This document shows positions 7,648 through 14,445 of a stretch of 14,445 nucleotides of DNA, piece by piece. The stretch spans positions 1 to 14,445 of the forward strand of contig DATAUH010000198.1 of assembly GCA_036268375.1 (NCBI GenBank), written 5' to 3'. The position numbers and the translations under genes were made by a program. Within the stretch, counting starts at the first letter, position 1. Every line of letters begins with the position of its first letter. Under the pieces are notes generated by a model that saw only the letters and a program-made list of their open reading frames with translations, was not told the origin of the DNA and did not search any database. The stretch is from PALSA-243 sp036268375. GTDB taxonomy: Bacteria; Acidobacteriota; Terriglobia; Bryobacterales; Bryobacteraceae.

Positions 7648-9399
7648 GTGAAGCGACCACTCATCGTTCTGGTTTACTCGCTTGCCATCTTCCCTGCCCT
7701 GGCGCAAATTTCGGCGCCCGCGGCAGACGGCGACTACGTTCTGATCAACGGCAAAATCCTCACAGTGGATGCGCACGATACGGTGGCGCAGGCGATCGCA
7801 ATTACAGGCGGAAAGATTGCGGCCGTTGGATCGAATGCCGATGTGCGCAAAGCGGCGGCGAAAGGCGCGCATGTCATCGACCTGCACGGACGTGCAGTCA
7901 CGCCCGGCCTGATCGATGCGCACTGCCATTTCACGGAAGTGGACGCGCTCTATTCGGTGGACCTGAGCGACGGCATAAACAGCATCGCCGAAGCAATGGG
8001 CAAAGTGAAGCAACGCGTGGCCACGCTGAAGCCCGGCGAATGGGTGCGTGGCGGCGGTTGGGACGAAGGCAAGATGCAGGAGCTGCGCTACATACACGCT
8101 GCCGACATCGATCAGGTCGCGCCGGATAATCCGGTGTGGCTGACGCACACGACGGGTCATTACGGCGTCGCGAATTCTGCTGCGCTGAAGCTGGCAGGCA
8201 TCACGCGCGATACAAAAGACCCGAACGCGGGCACCATAGACCGCGACGCGGCCGGCAATCCCACAGGCGTGCTGAAGGAATCGGCCATGGGCCTGGTAAC
8301 GCGGCGCATTCCGCGCTACACGCATGAGCAGGAACTCGAAGGCCTTCTGCGCATCATACGCGACTTCAACCGGGAAGGCATGACCGCCGCTAAGTACCCA
8401 TCGATTTCGCAGAATCAGTGGAATCTGCTGAACGAAGCGCTCAAACTCGGCAAGCTGGATGTTCGCGTAATGGCGATTTGGATGGGCGGACGTTCGCTCG
8501 AATCGGCGCGGCAGACGCGCGATCGATTGCTCGCAATGCCGCATGCCCCGGACAACATTGGCGACGGCCGTTTGATTTCAGGCGGCGTGAAACTCTACAT
8601 CGATGGCAGCGGCGGCGCACGCACGGGCTGGATGTATCAGGACTGGAACAAAGACTTCAAAGACATCGACAAGGGCAACGTGGGTTACCCGACAACGGAC
8701 CCCGAAGTCTACCGCGCGCAGGTCAAGCTTCTGCACGAAGCAGGTTTGCACGTAAGCACCCACGCAATCGGAGACCGCGCCATCGATTGGGTGGTGGACT
8801 CCTACGCCGCCGCGTTGAAAGAGAAGCCAACCCGCGGCCTCCGGCACGGTATTATTCACTGCAACACGCCCACAGATCACGCAATTGACGAAATGGCGCG
8901 CATGCAGAAAGAGTACGACGCCGGATATCCTGAGCCGCAGGCGCCGTTCCTCTGGTGGATCGGCGATACTTACGCGGGCAACTTAGGCCCCCAACGCGCG
9001 CTACGTCTGGAGCCGTTCGCAACGTACGTAAAGAAAGGCGTGATCTGGGCGGGCGGGTCGGACTACAACGTAACTCCATTCGCGGCGCGATACGGATTGT
9101 GGGCGTCTGTAGAGCGCAAGACGATGCGTGGCGCATATGGCTCACAGCCATTCGGCACGGCAGAATCGGTGGATGTGCACACGGCGCTGCGGTCGTATAC
9201 GATTTGGGCCGCGCACCAGTTATTTCTCGACCAGAAGACAGGGTCGCTCGAGAAAGGCAAAGAGGCGGACCTGGCGATCTGGGATCGCAATCCATATGAG
9301 ATTCCGGCAGATGACTTGCGCAACATGAAGTGTGACCTGACGATGCTCGCGGGCAAGGTTGTGTATCAAGCGGATAACTCGCCGGTGAAGGTACAATAG
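7648..9399 (+). CDS. Exported amidohydrolase family 3 protein (YtcJ-like)
   Basis: A metal-dependent hydrolase of the amidohydrolase superfamily, 583 residues. An N-terminal signal peptide (MKRPLIVLVYSLAIFPALAQ, cleavage near 20) places it outside the cytoplasm. The small beta domain is DYVLINGKILTVDAHD (29-44) and returns at the C-terminus as LEKGKEADLAIWDRNPYEI (534-552). The barrel carries metal-site candidates: His92 and His94 in DAHCHF, Lys315 in GGVKLYIDGSGG, His372 in STHAIGDRAID, His400 and His404 in RHGIIHC, and Asp472 in AGGSDYNVTPF. Family members act on diverse amides; no substrate can be inferred. GTG 7648 is chosen because it gives the complete signal peptide and sits just after TATAAT. 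Its own promoter suggests it can be expressed separately from the esterase upstream. Confidence 0.93.
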   Translation: MKRPLIVLVYSLAIFPALAQISAPAADGDYVLINGKILTVDAHDTVAQAIAITGGKIAAVGSNADVRKAAAKGAHVIDLHGRAVTPGLIDAHCHFTEVDALYSVDLSDGINSIAEAMGKVKQRVATLKPGEWVRGGGWDEGKMQELRYIHAADIDQVAPDNPVWLTHTTGHYGVANSAALKLAGITRDTKDPNAGTIDRDAAGNPTGVLKESAMGLVTRRIPRYTHEQELEGLLRIIRDFNREGMTAAKYPSISQNQWNLLNEALKLGKLDVRVMAIWMGGRSLESARQTRDRLLAMPHAPDNIGDGRLISGGVKLYIDGSGGARTGWMYQDWNKDFKDIDKGNVGYPTTDPEVYRAQVKLLHEAGLHVSTHAIGDRAIDWVVDSYAAALKEKPTRGLRHGIIHCNTPTDHAIDEMARMQKEYDAGYPEPQAPFLWWIGDTYAGNLGPQRALRLEPFATYVKKGVIWAGGSDYNVTPFAARYGLWASVERKTMRGAYGSQPFGTAESVDVHTALRSYTIWAAHQLFLDQKTGSLEKGKEADLAIWDRNPYEIPADDLRNMKCDLTMLAGKVVYQADNSPVKVQ

Positions 9400-9447
9400 C
9401 GCGAGCCACACCGCAAAGCTGTCGTTAAGATATGAGATGATAACGCC

Positions 9448-9452
9448 GAGGA
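9448..9452 (+). promoter_or_regulatory. Shine-Dalgarno site for the LptA-like gene
   Basis: GAGGA lies 7 bases before the ATG at 9460 and fixes that start. It is one of the few clear ribosome-binding sites in the window. Confidence 0.6.
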
Positions 9453-9459
9453 CGTTCAG

Positions 9460-9801
9460 ATGAGACCGGTCATCCTTCTAGCTTGTTTTTCTGCAGTTTG
9501 CTTAGCGCAACAGAGCAGTCCAGCCACTCCACTCGCCCGCAACGAATGGACGATAACCGCCGCGCATCAAACGACCGACGGTCGCATTTCTCACGCGCAA
9601 GGACATGTCGAATTGGTGACAACGGACCTGCGCTTCCGCGCCGACGCGGTGGACATGGACGAGGCGAAGACAACCGCGCATTTGGTTGGCCACGTCACAG
9701 TCGAAATCCCCAATAGAGGGACGCTCACGGCCGACGAAGCGGATTACGATTTGATCTCCGGTGATCTCAGCCTGAAGTTAAAAGTGACGCCGGCGCACTG
9801 A
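9460..9801 (+). CDS. Small exported LptA/OstA-like protein
   Basis: A 113-residue protein with a signal peptide (MRPVILLACFSAVCLA, likely cleaved before QQ). The mature part looks like one short OstA/LptA beta-jellyroll unit: WTITAAHQTTDGRISHAQGHVELVT, then LRFRADAVDMDEAKTTAHLVGHVTVEI, then GTLTADEADYDLISGDLSL. The repeated pattern of a value strand, a GHV turn and A(D/E)EA(D/V)xD is typical of LptA and the LptD N-terminal domain, which carry lipopolysaccharide across the periplasm. It is shorter than E. coli LptA (185 residues) and no other lpt gene is in view, so it may be a minor OstA-domain protein. The Cys in AVCLA does not match a good lipobox. It follows the amidohydrolase by 60 bases and is convergent with the toxin-like gene. 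Confidence 0.6.
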   Translation: MRPVILLACFSAVCLAQQSSPATPLARNEWTITAAHQTTDGRISHAQGHVELVTTDLRFRADAVDMDEAKTTAHLVGHVTVEIPNRGTLTADEADYDLISGDLSLKLKVTPAH

Positions 9802-9844
9802 GCGGTCTCAGCACCCTCAAGGACGCGGCCGTAACAGATAAAGG

Positions 9845-10456
9845 CTATTTCGGCTTGCGCGGCAGTAATATCTCACCAGAAGTGAAGTGACCGACTTGGC
9901 CCGGCTGAGTCACCTGCCCGGGCGGATTCGCCCATTGGTTAAAGTACCTCTTTAATAAGTGATCGAAATCCACGCTGCCTTGCAAATAAGGCGCGTATTG
10001 CGTGCCGACGCTGTTCGTAAGTCCGGTGAAATAGGTCGCCACCGTCGCAAAACGCGAGGCCTCCGCGGTCACCGCAATCAGGATGGCAATCAGGCGCGGT
10101 TCCAGCGCCTGACCTAGACTAAAGCTCGCCAGTTTGCCGAGCGACTTCAAGTCGTCATAGGAAATGCCACCTACGCGGCCCATGTTGTTGTAATTGCCGC
10201 CGATGCCGCAGGGCCGGCCAAGCGCGCCGCGCTCTGCGCCGACCGAGTACCACTGATTGGCGTCGCCGCGAAAGGCGAGCAGATACCCATCATCCGTTCG
10301 AAACTGCAGCCCGACACTTTCGCCTTGCGGGGTGCGTATTTCGGCCTGCAGGTAAGGCGCATCCCGCCTCTCCAGGAAATTCCGGAACAGGTTAAGGCTT
10401 GTCTGGTATTTTCCAGGGCCAAGGTCGATCACTGGCGCAGCCGCAGGGAATGCCAT
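9845..10456 (-). CDS. Ribosome-inactivating protein (rRNA N-glycosylase) homologue
   Basis: The 203-residue protein appears to belong to the family of ricin A chain and Shiga toxin A1, enzymes that remove one adenine from the sarcin-ricin loop of large-subunit rRNA. All five known active-site residues occur in order: Tyr58 in DGYLLAFRG (ricin Tyr80, NAYVVGYRAG), Tyr89 in GGNYNNM (ricin Tyr123, GGNYDRL), Glu132 and Arg135 in VTAEASRF (Shiga toxin VTAEALRF), and Trp175 in FNQWANPP (ricin Trp211). Spacings are 31, 43, 3 and 40 residues, against 43, 54, 3 and 31 in ricin, so the front half is compact. The N-terminal YQTSLNLFRNFLERR resembles the first helix of the fold. There is no signal peptide, transmembrane segment or lectin chain, and only 28 residues follow the Trp. 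It stands alone on the minus strand, 78 bases from divergent dprA. It has three TTA, two AGG and two ATA codons. Family assignment is by eye; activity is inference. Confidence 0.8.
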   Translation of the reverse strand: MAFPAAAPVIDLGPGKYQTSLNLFRNFLERRDAPYLQAEIRTPQGESVGLQFRTDDGYLLAFRGDANQWYSVGAERGALGRPCGIGGNYNNMGRVGGISYDDLKSLGKLASFSLGQALEPRLIAILIAVTAEASRFATVATYFTGLTNSVGTQYAPYLQGSVDFDHLLKRYFNQWANPPGQVTQPGQVGHFTSGEILLPRKPK

Positions 10457-10462
10457 ACGTCT

Positions 10463-10468
10463 AGTTTA
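10463..10468 (-). promoter_or_regulatory. Possible -10 box for the RIP-like gene
   Basis: On the minus strand this reads TAAACT, with 6 bases between it and the ATG at 10456. No Shine-Dalgarno precedes the ATG and no -35 box is convincing. If used, the mRNA would begin at the start codon. Confidence 0.35.
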
Positions 10469-10524
10469 GCCCCCGATTTCCTATGCGTCGTAGGAAGGCG
10501 GCCTTGCAGGTACCTGGGCCGTAC

Positions 10525-10533
10525 TGGTAGAGT
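10525..10533 (+). promoter_or_regulatory. Possible extended -10 element for dprA
   Basis: TGGTAGAGT has the extended -10 form. A weak TTGCAG at 10504-10509 lies 18 bases upstream. Transcription from here would begin after the first ATG (10535), which would make the in-frame ATG at 10553 the working start. Confidence 0.3.
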
Positions 10534-10534
10534 C

Positions 10535-11743
10535 ATGAACGACTATTTACTCATGCGGTCCACAGTTGGGCTCACCAAAGAAGAAGAGATTTATTGGATA
10601 GCATTCACGTTAGTGCACGGGCTTGGAGCGCGGACGGCGAATAAGCTGTTGGACCGGTTCCGCACGCCTCAGGCGATCTTCCGCGCATCACGCACCGAAT
10701 TAGAGGCCGCTGGCATTTCGAGCGGCGTTGCGCAGTCGATCGCCAGCGGCTGCACATTCGACGACGCAGCTACCCAGCAGGAAAAGATGATGGAGGTAGA
10801 TGCGGTGGCCGTTACCATCGGCGATCCGCGCTACCCGCAGCTCCTCCGGGAGATCTACGATCCGCCGATTATTCTCTTCGCACGCGGAAACGTAGAGCTG
10901 ATGCAGACCATCGGAATTGGAATCGTGGGCACGCGCCGTCCCACAGCTTACGGGTTAGCGGTCTCCGAGCGGCTGTCGGCCGACCTGGCGCACGCGGGCT
11001 TGACCATCACCAGCGGCATGGCGCGGGGCATCGACACCGGAGCCCACAAAGGTGCGCTGGCGGCAGGCGGCGGCACCATCGCGGTCTTTGGCTGCGGCAT
11101 AGACGTCATCTACCCGAGTGAAAACCGGAAACTGGCGACGGAAATCGCGGAGAAAGGGCTGCTGCTATCGGAATTCCCCATGGGGACCGTGGCATTCCCG
11201 CAGAATTTCCCCATCCGCAACCGGATTGTCTCCGGATTGAGCGTGGGAGTGCTGATTGTGGAGGGAGCGCAGTATAGTGGCTCCGCCATTACGGCAAAGC
11301 TCGCGATGGACCAGGGCCGGGAGGTATTCGCGGTCCCCGGGAACATCACCTCAAAGCTGAGCTGGGCTCCTAACCTGTTGATTAAACAGGGTGCGCGCCT
11401 GGTGCAGGACTGGAATGACGTGGTCAGCGAGCTCCCTGCTGAATCCCGCCGGCATCTAATTGAAGTAGGGAGGCAAAAGCTGATGGCTGAGGCCGGCGAA
11501 ACCGCCGATGCATCTTCGGGCGGACAAGCGGCATCCTTATTTAACAGCCGCGTACCGGAACTGAGTGACGTGGCCCGCCGCACGCTTGAGACGTTGAAGG
11601 TGGATGCACCCATTCACCTGGATGATCTTATTGAAAAAATTGAAGATACTTCGTCAAGCGAGATCATCGCCGCACTTTTTGAACTGGAAATGCTGGGCTT
11701 GGTCAAACAGCTTCCGGGGAAGAACTTCGTAAAAGTATGGTAA
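10535..11743 (+). CDS. dprA: DNA-processing protein DprA (Smf)
   Basis: DprA binds incoming single-stranded DNA in the cytoplasm and loads RecA during natural transformation. The protein is 402 residues from ATG 10535. An N-terminal helical SAM/HhH-like region (about 20-75, with LVHGLGARTANKLLDRF) is followed by the Rossmann-like core: IGIVGTRRPTAYG (128-140), TSGMARGIDTGAHKGAL (159-175), FGCGIDVIYP (185-194), LLSEFPMGT (210-218), FPIRNRIVSGLS (225-236), EGAQYSGSAITA (243-254) and VPGNITS (267-273). The C-terminus (about 343-402) is a winged-helix domain. The open frame extends upstream, but no homology is visible before 10535; ATG 10553 (MRSTVGLTK) is a possible alternative. It precedes topA, a gene order seen in many bacteria. 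It indicates DNA-handling capacity but does not prove competence. Confidence 0.96.
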   Translation: MNDYLLMRSTVGLTKEEEIYWIAFTLVHGLGARTANKLLDRFRTPQAIFRASRTELEAAGISSGVAQSIASGCTFDDAATQQEKMMEVDAVAVTIGDPRYPQLLREIYDPPIILFARGNVELMQTIGIGIVGTRRPTAYGLAVSERLSADLAHAGLTITSGMARGIDTGAHKGALAAGGGTIAVFGCGIDVIYPSENRKLATEIAEKGLLLSEFPMGTVAFPQNFPIRNRIVSGLSVGVLIVEGAQYSGSAITAKLAMDQGREVFAVPGNITSKLSWAPNLLIKQGARLVQDWNDVVSELPAESRRHLIEVGRQKLMAEAGETADASSGGQAASLFNSRVPELSDVARRTLETLKVDAPIHLDDLIEKIEDTSSSEIIAALFELEMLGLVKQLPGKNFVKVW

Positions 11744-11802
11744 CGTCTAACCGTAAACAGGCATCCAAGCCCCGCGGCTCTGTTCGTCGGAAAGAAGCCG
11801 CA

Positions 11803-11812
11803 TTTAAATAAT
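11803..11812 (+). promoter_or_regulatory. AT-rich -10-like element before topA
   Basis: TTTAAATAAT lies directly before the topA ATG at 11815 and contains overlapping -10-like hexamers such as TTAAAT. No Shine-Dalgarno is near the ATG. It fits the close -10/start-codon arrangement seen at other genes here, but the exact hexamer cannot be fixed and topA may also be read from dprA. Confidence 0.35.
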
Positions 11813-11814
11813 CT

Positions 11815-14340
11815 ATGCCAAAAGCTCTGGTAATCGTGGAATCGCCCGCAAAGGCGAAGACCATAAACAAATACCTGGGCAAGCAGTTTGTAGTCAAAGC
11901 TTCCCTTGGTCATATTAAAGATCTCCCCAAAAAGGACCTGGCCGTCGATGTCGATCGCGGTTTTGAGCCGCGCTATGAGGTAATCGAAGGCAAAAAGAAG
12001 CTGATTGCCGAACTCAAGCAGACGGCGAAAACTGTCGAAGATGTTTACCTGGCTGCCGACCCTGATCGTGAAGGCGAGGCCATCTGTTATCACCTGCAGG
12101 AAGAGCTGCAAAGCAAAAAAGGGCCGCGCATCTTCCGCGTGATGTTCAACGAGATCACTAAAAAGGCCATCGAAAAGGCCTTCGAAAAGCCGACGCAGGT
12201 CAATGTCAACCTGGTGGAAGCGCAGCAGGCGCGCCGCGTGCTGGATCGCCTGGTGGGCTACAAGATTTCACCGCTGCTCTGGGACAAGGTCCGCCGCGGA
12301 CTATCCGCGGGCCGCGTCCAAACCGTCGCGCTACGCGTGATCGTCGAACGAGAGCGCGAGATTCGCGCATTCATCCCGAAGGAATATTGGACGATCGACG
12401 TCGATCTGAACGCGAAGAAAGCGCCCGTGCTGGTCACGCGCTTGGCGAAAATCGGCACGGAAAACGCCGAGATTGCGAATCAGGAGCAGTCCGACGCGAT
12501 TGTGGCGGCGGTCGATGACGCGACATACATCGTGAAATCGGTCGGGACGCGCGAAAAGAAGCGCAACCCCGTGGCGCCGTTCATTACCTCGACGCTGCAG
12601 CAGGAATCGTCGCGCAAATCGCGCTTCAGCGTGAAGCGCACTATGATGTTGGCGCAACGGCTGTATGAAGGCATCGAGATGGGCAAGGAAGGCGCGGTAG
12701 GTCTGATCACCTACATGCGTACCGACTCCACGCGCATCTCCGACGATGCCATTCGCGACGTACGCGATTTCGTCACCGAGCGCTACGGTAAGGACTATTT
12801 ACCCGCAAGCCCCAACGTTTATAAGACAAAGAAAGACGCGCAGGACGCGCACGAAGCCATTCGTCCTACTTCGATGGCGTTCACGCCCGAAGTGGTGCAG
12901 CAGTATCTGGCCGAAGACGAAATGAAGCTGTACCGGTTGATCTGGAACCGCTTTGTGGCCTCGCAGATGATGCCCGCGCTCTACGATCAGACCACGATCG
13001 ATGTGTCCGCCAAAGGCAACAACGGCGTCGATTACACTTTCCGCGCCACCGGCAGCGTGCTCAAGTTTGAAGGGTTTTTAAAAGTCTACCAGGAAGGCAA
13101 AGACCAGATAGACGAGGACGATGAGGAGCTGAAGCATCGCCTGCCGCAAGTGACCGAAGGCGAGACCCTGCGCTTCAAAGGCATACGTCCGGAGCAGCAT
13201 TTCACCGAACCGCCGCCGCGCTATAACGAAGCGACGCTGGTGAAGCGCCTGGAGGCCGATGGCGTGGGCCGTCCCTCCACGTACGCCTCGATTCTCTCTA
13301 CCATTCAGGAGCGCGAATACGTAAAGAAAGAAGGCAATAAGTTCATTCCCACCGAGTTAGGTATGGTGGTGACGGATTTACTGCTGGAATCGTTCGACAA
13401 CATCTTCGAAGTCAAGTACACCGCCAAGATGGAGGAGGAACTCGACGAGATCGAAGAGGGCAAAGTAGATTGGCGCACCTCGATGGCGGAGTTCTACCAT
13501 CGCTTGGACGCCGACATCAAGCACGCCGAAGAGCACATGACCGATATCAAGCGGATGGAGAAACCCACCGGCTTGAATTGCGAAAAGTGCGGCAAGCCCC
13601 TGGTGATTAAGTGGGGCAAGCACGGCAGCTTTATCGCCTGCACGGGATATCCGGAGTGCACGTACACCCGCGAACTTGAGGTGGATTTACCCGACGTCGA
13701 TAAGGTAGACCTCTCCGAGCAAGGCGACGAGGAGTATTGCGAAAACTGCGGTCGCCCGATGGTGCTCAAGAAGGGACGCTTCGGCAACTTCTTCGCCTGC
13801 ACCGGCTATCCCGATTGCAAAACCACCAAACCGATTGGCGGAGCGCAGAAGAAGGCCGACCAGCCGCTGGACGAGAAGTGCCCGCAGTGCAGCAACAACC
13901 TGGTGATGAAGCATGGACGCTTCGGCGAATTCACCGCGTGCAGCAACTATCCCACCTGCAAATACGTTAAGCAGAAGACGATCGGCATGAAGTGCCCGTC
14001 GTGTTCCGAAGGCGAAATTGCAGAGCGACGCTCCAAGCGCGGCAAGACGTTCTATGGTTGCGTCCGCTGGCCGGAATGCGATTTCGTTGCATGGGGTAAG
14101 CCGATCGACGAAAAGTGCAAAGAGTGCGGCAACCCGTACATGATCGAAAAGTGGCTGAAGGCCGGGCCGGTCTGGCAATGCCCAAATCCGGAATGCAAGT
14201 ACAAGCACGACGCTCCGCCGGAGCCGCCGGCGTCCCCCACGCCTGCTGCCGCATCGCCGGATGGGTCGCAAGGCCCCAATGGCAATCCGTCTTCGGACTC
14301 AACCAAGCGTTCCGAACCCGTCGAAGCCCTAGTAAAATGA
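11815..14340 (+). CDS. topA: DNA topoisomerase I (type IA)
   Basis: Topoisomerase I relaxes negative supercoils by passing one strand through a transient break. The protein has 841 residues. The TOPRIM domain carries Glu9 in VIVESPAKAKTI and Asp82, Asp84 and Glu86 in AADPDREGEA. QARRVLDRLVGYKISPLLW and RGLSAGRVQTVALR follow, then the catalytic Tyr300 in GLITYMRTDSTRIS, and the core ends with RLEADGVGRPSTYASIL. The tail holds five CxxC-type zinc ribbons between about residues 589 and 795 (CEKCGKP, CENCGRP, CPQCSNN, CPSCSEG and CKECGNP), compared with three Cys4 fingers in E. coli. A Pro/Ser/Ala-rich, probably disordered end of about 40 residues follows. It lies 71 bases after dprA, and its 3' end contains the putative promoter of the next gene. 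Confidence 0.98.
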   Translation: MPKALVIVESPAKAKTINKYLGKQFVVKASLGHIKDLPKKDLAVDVDRGFEPRYEVIEGKKKLIAELKQTAKTVEDVYLAADPDREGEAICYHLQEELQSKKGPRIFRVMFNEITKKAIEKAFEKPTQVNVNLVEAQQARRVLDRLVGYKISPLLWDKVRRGLSAGRVQTVALRVIVEREREIRAFIPKEYWTIDVDLNAKKAPVLVTRLAKIGTENAEIANQEQSDAIVAAVDDATYIVKSVGTREKKRNPVAPFITSTLQQESSRKSRFSVKRTMMLAQRLYEGIEMGKEGAVGLITYMRTDSTRISDDAIRDVRDFVTERYGKDYLPASPNVYKTKKDAQDAHEAIRPTSMAFTPEVVQQYLAEDEMKLYRLIWNRFVASQMMPALYDQTTIDVSAKGNNGVDYTFRATGSVLKFEGFLKVYQEGKDQIDEDDEELKHRLPQVTEGETLRFKGIRPEQHFTEPPPRYNEATLVKRLEADGVGRPSTYASILSTIQEREYVKKEGNKFIPTELGMVVTDLLLESFDNIFEVKYTAKMEEELDEIEEGKVDWRTSMAEFYHRLDADIKHAEEHMTDIKRMEKPTGLNCEKCGKPLVIKWGKHGSFIACTGYPECTYTRELEVDLPDVDKVDLSEQGDEEYCENCGRPMVLKKGRFGNFFACTGYPDCKTTKPIGGAQKKADQPLDEKCPQCSNNLVMKHGRFGEFTACSNYPTCKYVKQKTIGMKCPSCSEGEIAERRSKRGKTFYGCVRWPECDFVAWGKPIDEKCKECGNPYMIEKWLKAGPVWQCPNPECKYKHDAPPEPPASPTPAAASPDGSQGPNGNPSSDSTKRSEPVEALVK
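14333..14338 (+). promoter_or_regulatory. Possible -10 box for the MFS gene
   Basis: TAAAAT lies inside the last codons of topA and ends 9 bases before the ATG at 14348. There is no clear -35 box or Shine-Dalgarno. The position repeats the pattern seen at the other transcript-heading genes. Confidence 0.35.
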
Positions 14341-14347
14341 TCGTTGA

Positions 14348-14445
14348 ATGACGCGACGCCGGGATTTGACGTGGGGCGCTTTGGGCCTGCTCGTCATTTC
14401 CGGATTCCTCAATTATTTCGACCGCTCCAATCTTTCGGTTGGCGC
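14348..14445 (+). CDS. MFS transporter, N-terminal fragment (cut by window end)
   Basis: Only the first 32 codons are visible: a basic start (MTRRRDLTW), a hydrophobic first membrane segment (GALGLLVISGFLNYF) and DRSNLSVG. The pattern NYxDRxNLSV is typical of the first helix of major facilitator transporters of the anion:cation symporter group (sugar-acid and related carboxylate carriers). The substrate cannot be told from this fragment. ATG 14348 lies 7 bases after the topA stop. Confidence 0.75.
   Translation, partial: MTRRRDLTWGALGLLVISGFLNYFDRSNLSVG

Noticed and set aside
7570..8544. 324-codon minus-strand open frame opposite the amidohydrolase
   Set aside because: It covers the region coding for the metal-binding motifs of the amidohydrolase and shows no motif of its own.
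9798..9811. Hairpin CTGAG-CGGT-CTCAG at the end of the LptA-like gene as a terminator
   Set aside because: The stem has only 5 base pairs and no T-run follows on either strand, so it does not support an intrinsic terminator.
10325..10534. Upstream extension of the dprA frame (70 codons)
   Set aside because: It runs antisense through the start of the RIP-like gene and its residues do not resemble DprA; the family start fits 10535 or 10553.

Overview
The window is about 14.4 kb of GC-rich, densely packed bacterial chromosome. It holds eleven complete protein genes and two genes cut by the window ends, with no gap longer than about 150 bases. I see no tRNA, rRNA, CRISPR array, insertion sequence or integrase. 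The gene content (secreted M28 peptidase with a PA-like segment, DUF4159 protein, DUF423 protein, exported YtcJ-type amidohydrolase, ileS-lspA-lgt block, dprA-topA) and the style of the proteins suggest an acidobacterium of the Bryobacterales/Solibacter kind. That assignment is inference from family resemblance, not a search result.

Layout. At the left edge is a minus-strand secreted zinc aminopeptidase whose C-terminus lies outside the window. Divergent from it runs ileS-lspA-lgt with overlapping stop and start codons: isoleucyl-tRNA synthetase followed by the lipoprotein signal peptidase and the prolipoprotein diacylglyceryl transferase, so two consecutive steps of lipoprotein maturation are translated together. 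After a short gap come a membrane-anchored DUF4159 protein, a small DUF423 membrane protein, and a SGNH esterase resembling the Mycobacterium smegmatis acyltransferase MsAcT. Next are an exported metal-dependent amidohydrolase with its own perfect TATAAT box and a small exported LptA/OstA-like protein. On the minus strand, convergent with the LptA-like gene and divergent from dprA, lies a 203-residue protein. The right side is the genome-maintenance pair dprA (DNA-uptake recombination mediator) and topA (topoisomerase I with five C-terminal zinc ribbons), then the first codons of an MFS transporter.

The main discovery candidate is the 203-residue minus-strand gene at 9845-10456. It reads as a ribosome-inactivating protein, the rRNA N-glycosylase fold of ricin A chain and Shiga toxin A1. 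All five canonical active-site residues are present in order: Tyr58, Tyr89, Glu132, Arg135 and Trp175. The core motif VTAEASRF is almost identical to VTAEALRF of Shiga toxin, and GGNYNNM resembles GGNYDRL of ricin. It has no signal peptide, no binding chain and no evident immunity gene, and it uses some codons that look uncommon in this window. A single-domain, apparently cytoplasmic rRNA glycosylase in a probable acidobacterium is unexpected.

A second theme is gene starts. Several genes that appear to head transcripts carry a -10-like hexamer only about 5 to 12 bases before the start codon and no Shine-Dalgarno sequence, which suggests leaderless or nearly leaderless mRNAs. By contrast DUF423, the esterase and the LptA-like gene have clear GGAG/GAGG ribosome-binding sites.
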